Of a DNA stretch of 64,000 nt, positions 63,195 to 64,000 are shown one piece after another; the stretch's first letter is position 1, and each line of letters opens with the position of its first letter. Location of the stretch: contig CAKTEE010000002.1 in the NCBI GenBank assembly GCA_934546985.1, positions 186,001 to 250,000 on the forward strand, in the 5' to 3' direction. The stretch is from an uncultured Eubacteriales bacterium (GTDB lineage: Bacteria > Bacillota > Clostridia > Oscillospirales > Acutalibacteraceae). A program made the translations under genes and the position numbers. The notes below the pieces were generated by a model. That model was not told where the DNA came from. It searched no databases and saw only the letters and a list, made by a program, of their open reading frames with translations.

Positions 63195-63609
63195 TTTGCA
63201 GCAAGGATTGGTAATAGACCATATTCAGTCCGGAAGAAGTATGGAAATTTATAATACTTTGGGGCTTGATAAGCTGGATTGCTGTGTTGCAATTATTAAA
63301 AATGTAAAAAGCTTAAAATCAGGAAAAAAAGATATCATTAAAGTTGAGGGTCATATTGACATTGATTTAGATGCTCTGGGTTATATTGATCCGAATATTA
63401 CGGTTAATATTATTGAAAACGGTGCAATTATAGAAAAGAAAAAGCTTACGCTTCCGCAAACGCTGACAAATATTATTTACTGTAATAATCCCCGCTGTAT
63501 TACCTCAATAGAACAGGGTATTTCTCATGTTTTTAAACTGGCAGATGCTGATAAGCATATTTACCGCTGTATTTACTGTGAACAAGAAATCACCAGAAAA
63601 AATTCGTAA
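63178..63609 (+). CDS. pyrI: Aspartate carbamoyltransferase regulatory chain
   Basis: A 143-residue chain with the N-terminal nucleotide-binding domain (GLVIDHIQSGRSMEIYNTLG, KDIIKVEGHIDIDLDALGY) and a C-terminal zinc domain with cysteines CNNPRC and CIYC. It passes allosteric signals from CTP/ATP to PyrB. ATG 63178, inside the pyrB end, is the start that gives the usual N-terminus; no strong ribosome site, consistent with coupling. Confidence 0.93.
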   Translation: MLNVDSLQQGLVIDHIQSGRSMEIYNTLGLDKLDCCVAIIKNVKSLKSGKKDIIKVEGHIDIDLDALGYIDPNITVNIIENGAIIEKKKLTLPQTLTNIIYCNNPRCITSIEQGISHVFKLADADKHIYRCIYCEQEITRKNS

Positions 63610-63651
63610 AAATTCTTTTGTTTTAGAGAGATTAATTATAGGTTTATCTAA

Positions 63652-63807
63652 AAAATTAAAAGAAGAGAAATATTAAATATTGTAAAAATTAATACGTTAG
63701 ATGTTAAAGCATTCGATAAAGAAAATTTAAAACTAGTAATACTTTTAACAGATAGAATAGACTGGTACGATGAAACAAAGGATTCATTGCTTTTACAAAA
63801 TAAATAA
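63652..63807 (+). pseudogene. Truncated DUF6572-like remnant
   Basis: An open stretch without ATG reads REILNIVKINTLDVKAFD, then LVILLTDRIDWYDETKDS and LLLQNK before TAA. The ILLTDRIDWYDE...LLLQ text resembles the first half of DUF6572 proteins, which normally continue with an NSYLAFIESG-type segment. The start is lost and the end is missing, so it looks like a fragment. Confidence 0.4.
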
Positions 63808-63876
63808 TTATATCGGTTATATAGAATCAGAACAATATTTGAAAAGTTATTGAAATGTTGATTCTTTAGTTTTTTG

Positions 63877-63908
63877 AAACCACGGGTATAACCCGTGGTT
63901 TTCTTTGA
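63877..63908 (+). terminator. Hairpin near the right edge
   Basis: Eleven-base stem AAACCACGGGT / ACCCGTGGTTT with a three-base loop and TTCTTTG tail. It could end pyrBI transcripts. The AACCACGG form also resembles hairpins at IS200/IS605 ends, but no transposase is visible here. Confidence 0.55.
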
Positions 63909-63931
63909 GTCAGATCCTATAAGAGAGACTA

Positions 63932-64000
63932 TTACAGCCTTCCTTCCTGCAACAGAGATATTGAAATTTGATAACGCATTACATCTTGATCATATCCATT
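63932..64000 (-). CDS. 3' end of an unidentified leftward gene (cut by window edge)
   Basis: The last 22 codons before TAA at 63932 are open on the leftward strand and end VMRYQISISLLQEGRL. The start is beyond the window. Too short to name; the alternating hydrophobic helix fits small SHOCT-like proteins, but this is only an impression. Confidence 0.3.
   Translation of the reverse strand, partial: NGYDQDVMRYQISISLLQEGRL

Noticed and set aside
63877..63908. IS200/IS605 end hairpin
   Set aside because: The hairpin alone also fits a simple terminator and no transposase frame is visible, so not called as a mobile element.
1..64000. CRISPR array, complete prophage or insertion sequence
   Set aside because: No regularly spaced repeats, integrase, transposase or phage structural genes were seen on either strand.

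Overview
The window looks like a chromosomal segment of a low-GC, Gram-positive anaerobe of the Clostridia, most likely a gut or rumen type related to Oscillospirales/Ruminococcaceae (inference). The evidence is AT-rich intergenic DNA, sigma-A promoters, strong AGGAGG ribosome sites, a T-box leader, sepF/ylmH/divIVA, an LtaS-type sulfatase, TepA, a YlbF/YmcA protein, split transketolase subunits and a pyrB-pyrI pair. No outer-membrane genes are seen. No complete insertion sequence, integrase or CRISPR array was found.

Layout: 1-730 is the start of tepA, cut by the window edge. 1133-5050 holds a large secreted GH18 chitinase-like enzyme and three tiny genes. 5339-13798 is a six-gene leftward surface-polysaccharide operon: two GT2s, a GT4, a Wzy/O-antigen-ligase fused to a polysaccharide pyruvyl transferase, a Wzx flippase and an FrhB-like Fe-S protein. 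13.8-17.0 kb is a decayed stretch with a frameshifted SpoVT/AbrB-like gene, a secreted 3D-domain protein, a frameshifted MTA/SAH nucleosidase and a mobile-element relic. 17.1-19.7 kb is a T-box-controlled operon of an XRE-cupin regulator and an acyl-CoA ligase. 19.7-26.6 kb holds a HAD phosphatase, a LacX-like epimerase, an ABC-2 exporter and a divergent DesK/DesR-type two-component system. 26.7-34.2 kb carries a small membrane protein, citrate synthase with a MarR regulator, a GNAT enzyme and potABCD.

34.4-35.2 kb has tRNA-Pro(GGG) followed by a solitary BglII/BstYI-type nuclease. 35.5-47 kb holds mostly housekeeping genes (RodA/FtsW, RadC, PyrE, two RluA-type synthases, an LtaS-like enzyme with a membrane acyltransferase, split transketolase, Cof hydrolase). 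46.5-62 kb contains two dense leftward groups, sepF-ylmH-divIVA-ileS (then lspA-rluD), and miaB-ylbF-mutS-mutL-miaA-hlyD. The right end has rightward pyrB-pyrI, a DUF6572 remnant and a gene cut by the edge.

The observations most worth following are: (1) the GH18 barrel, whose last strand region (beta-8) is encoded before beta-1, as in a circular permutation; (2) the T-box, probably reading an Ile AUC specifier, in front of an acyl-CoA ligase, which would fit isoleucine synthesis by carboxylation of 2-methylbutyryl-CoA; (3) the Wzy-pyruvyl-transferase fusion next to an FrhB-like protein; (4) the orphan BglII-type nuclease beside a tRNA. All functional names rest on motif recognition by eye; no database search was run.
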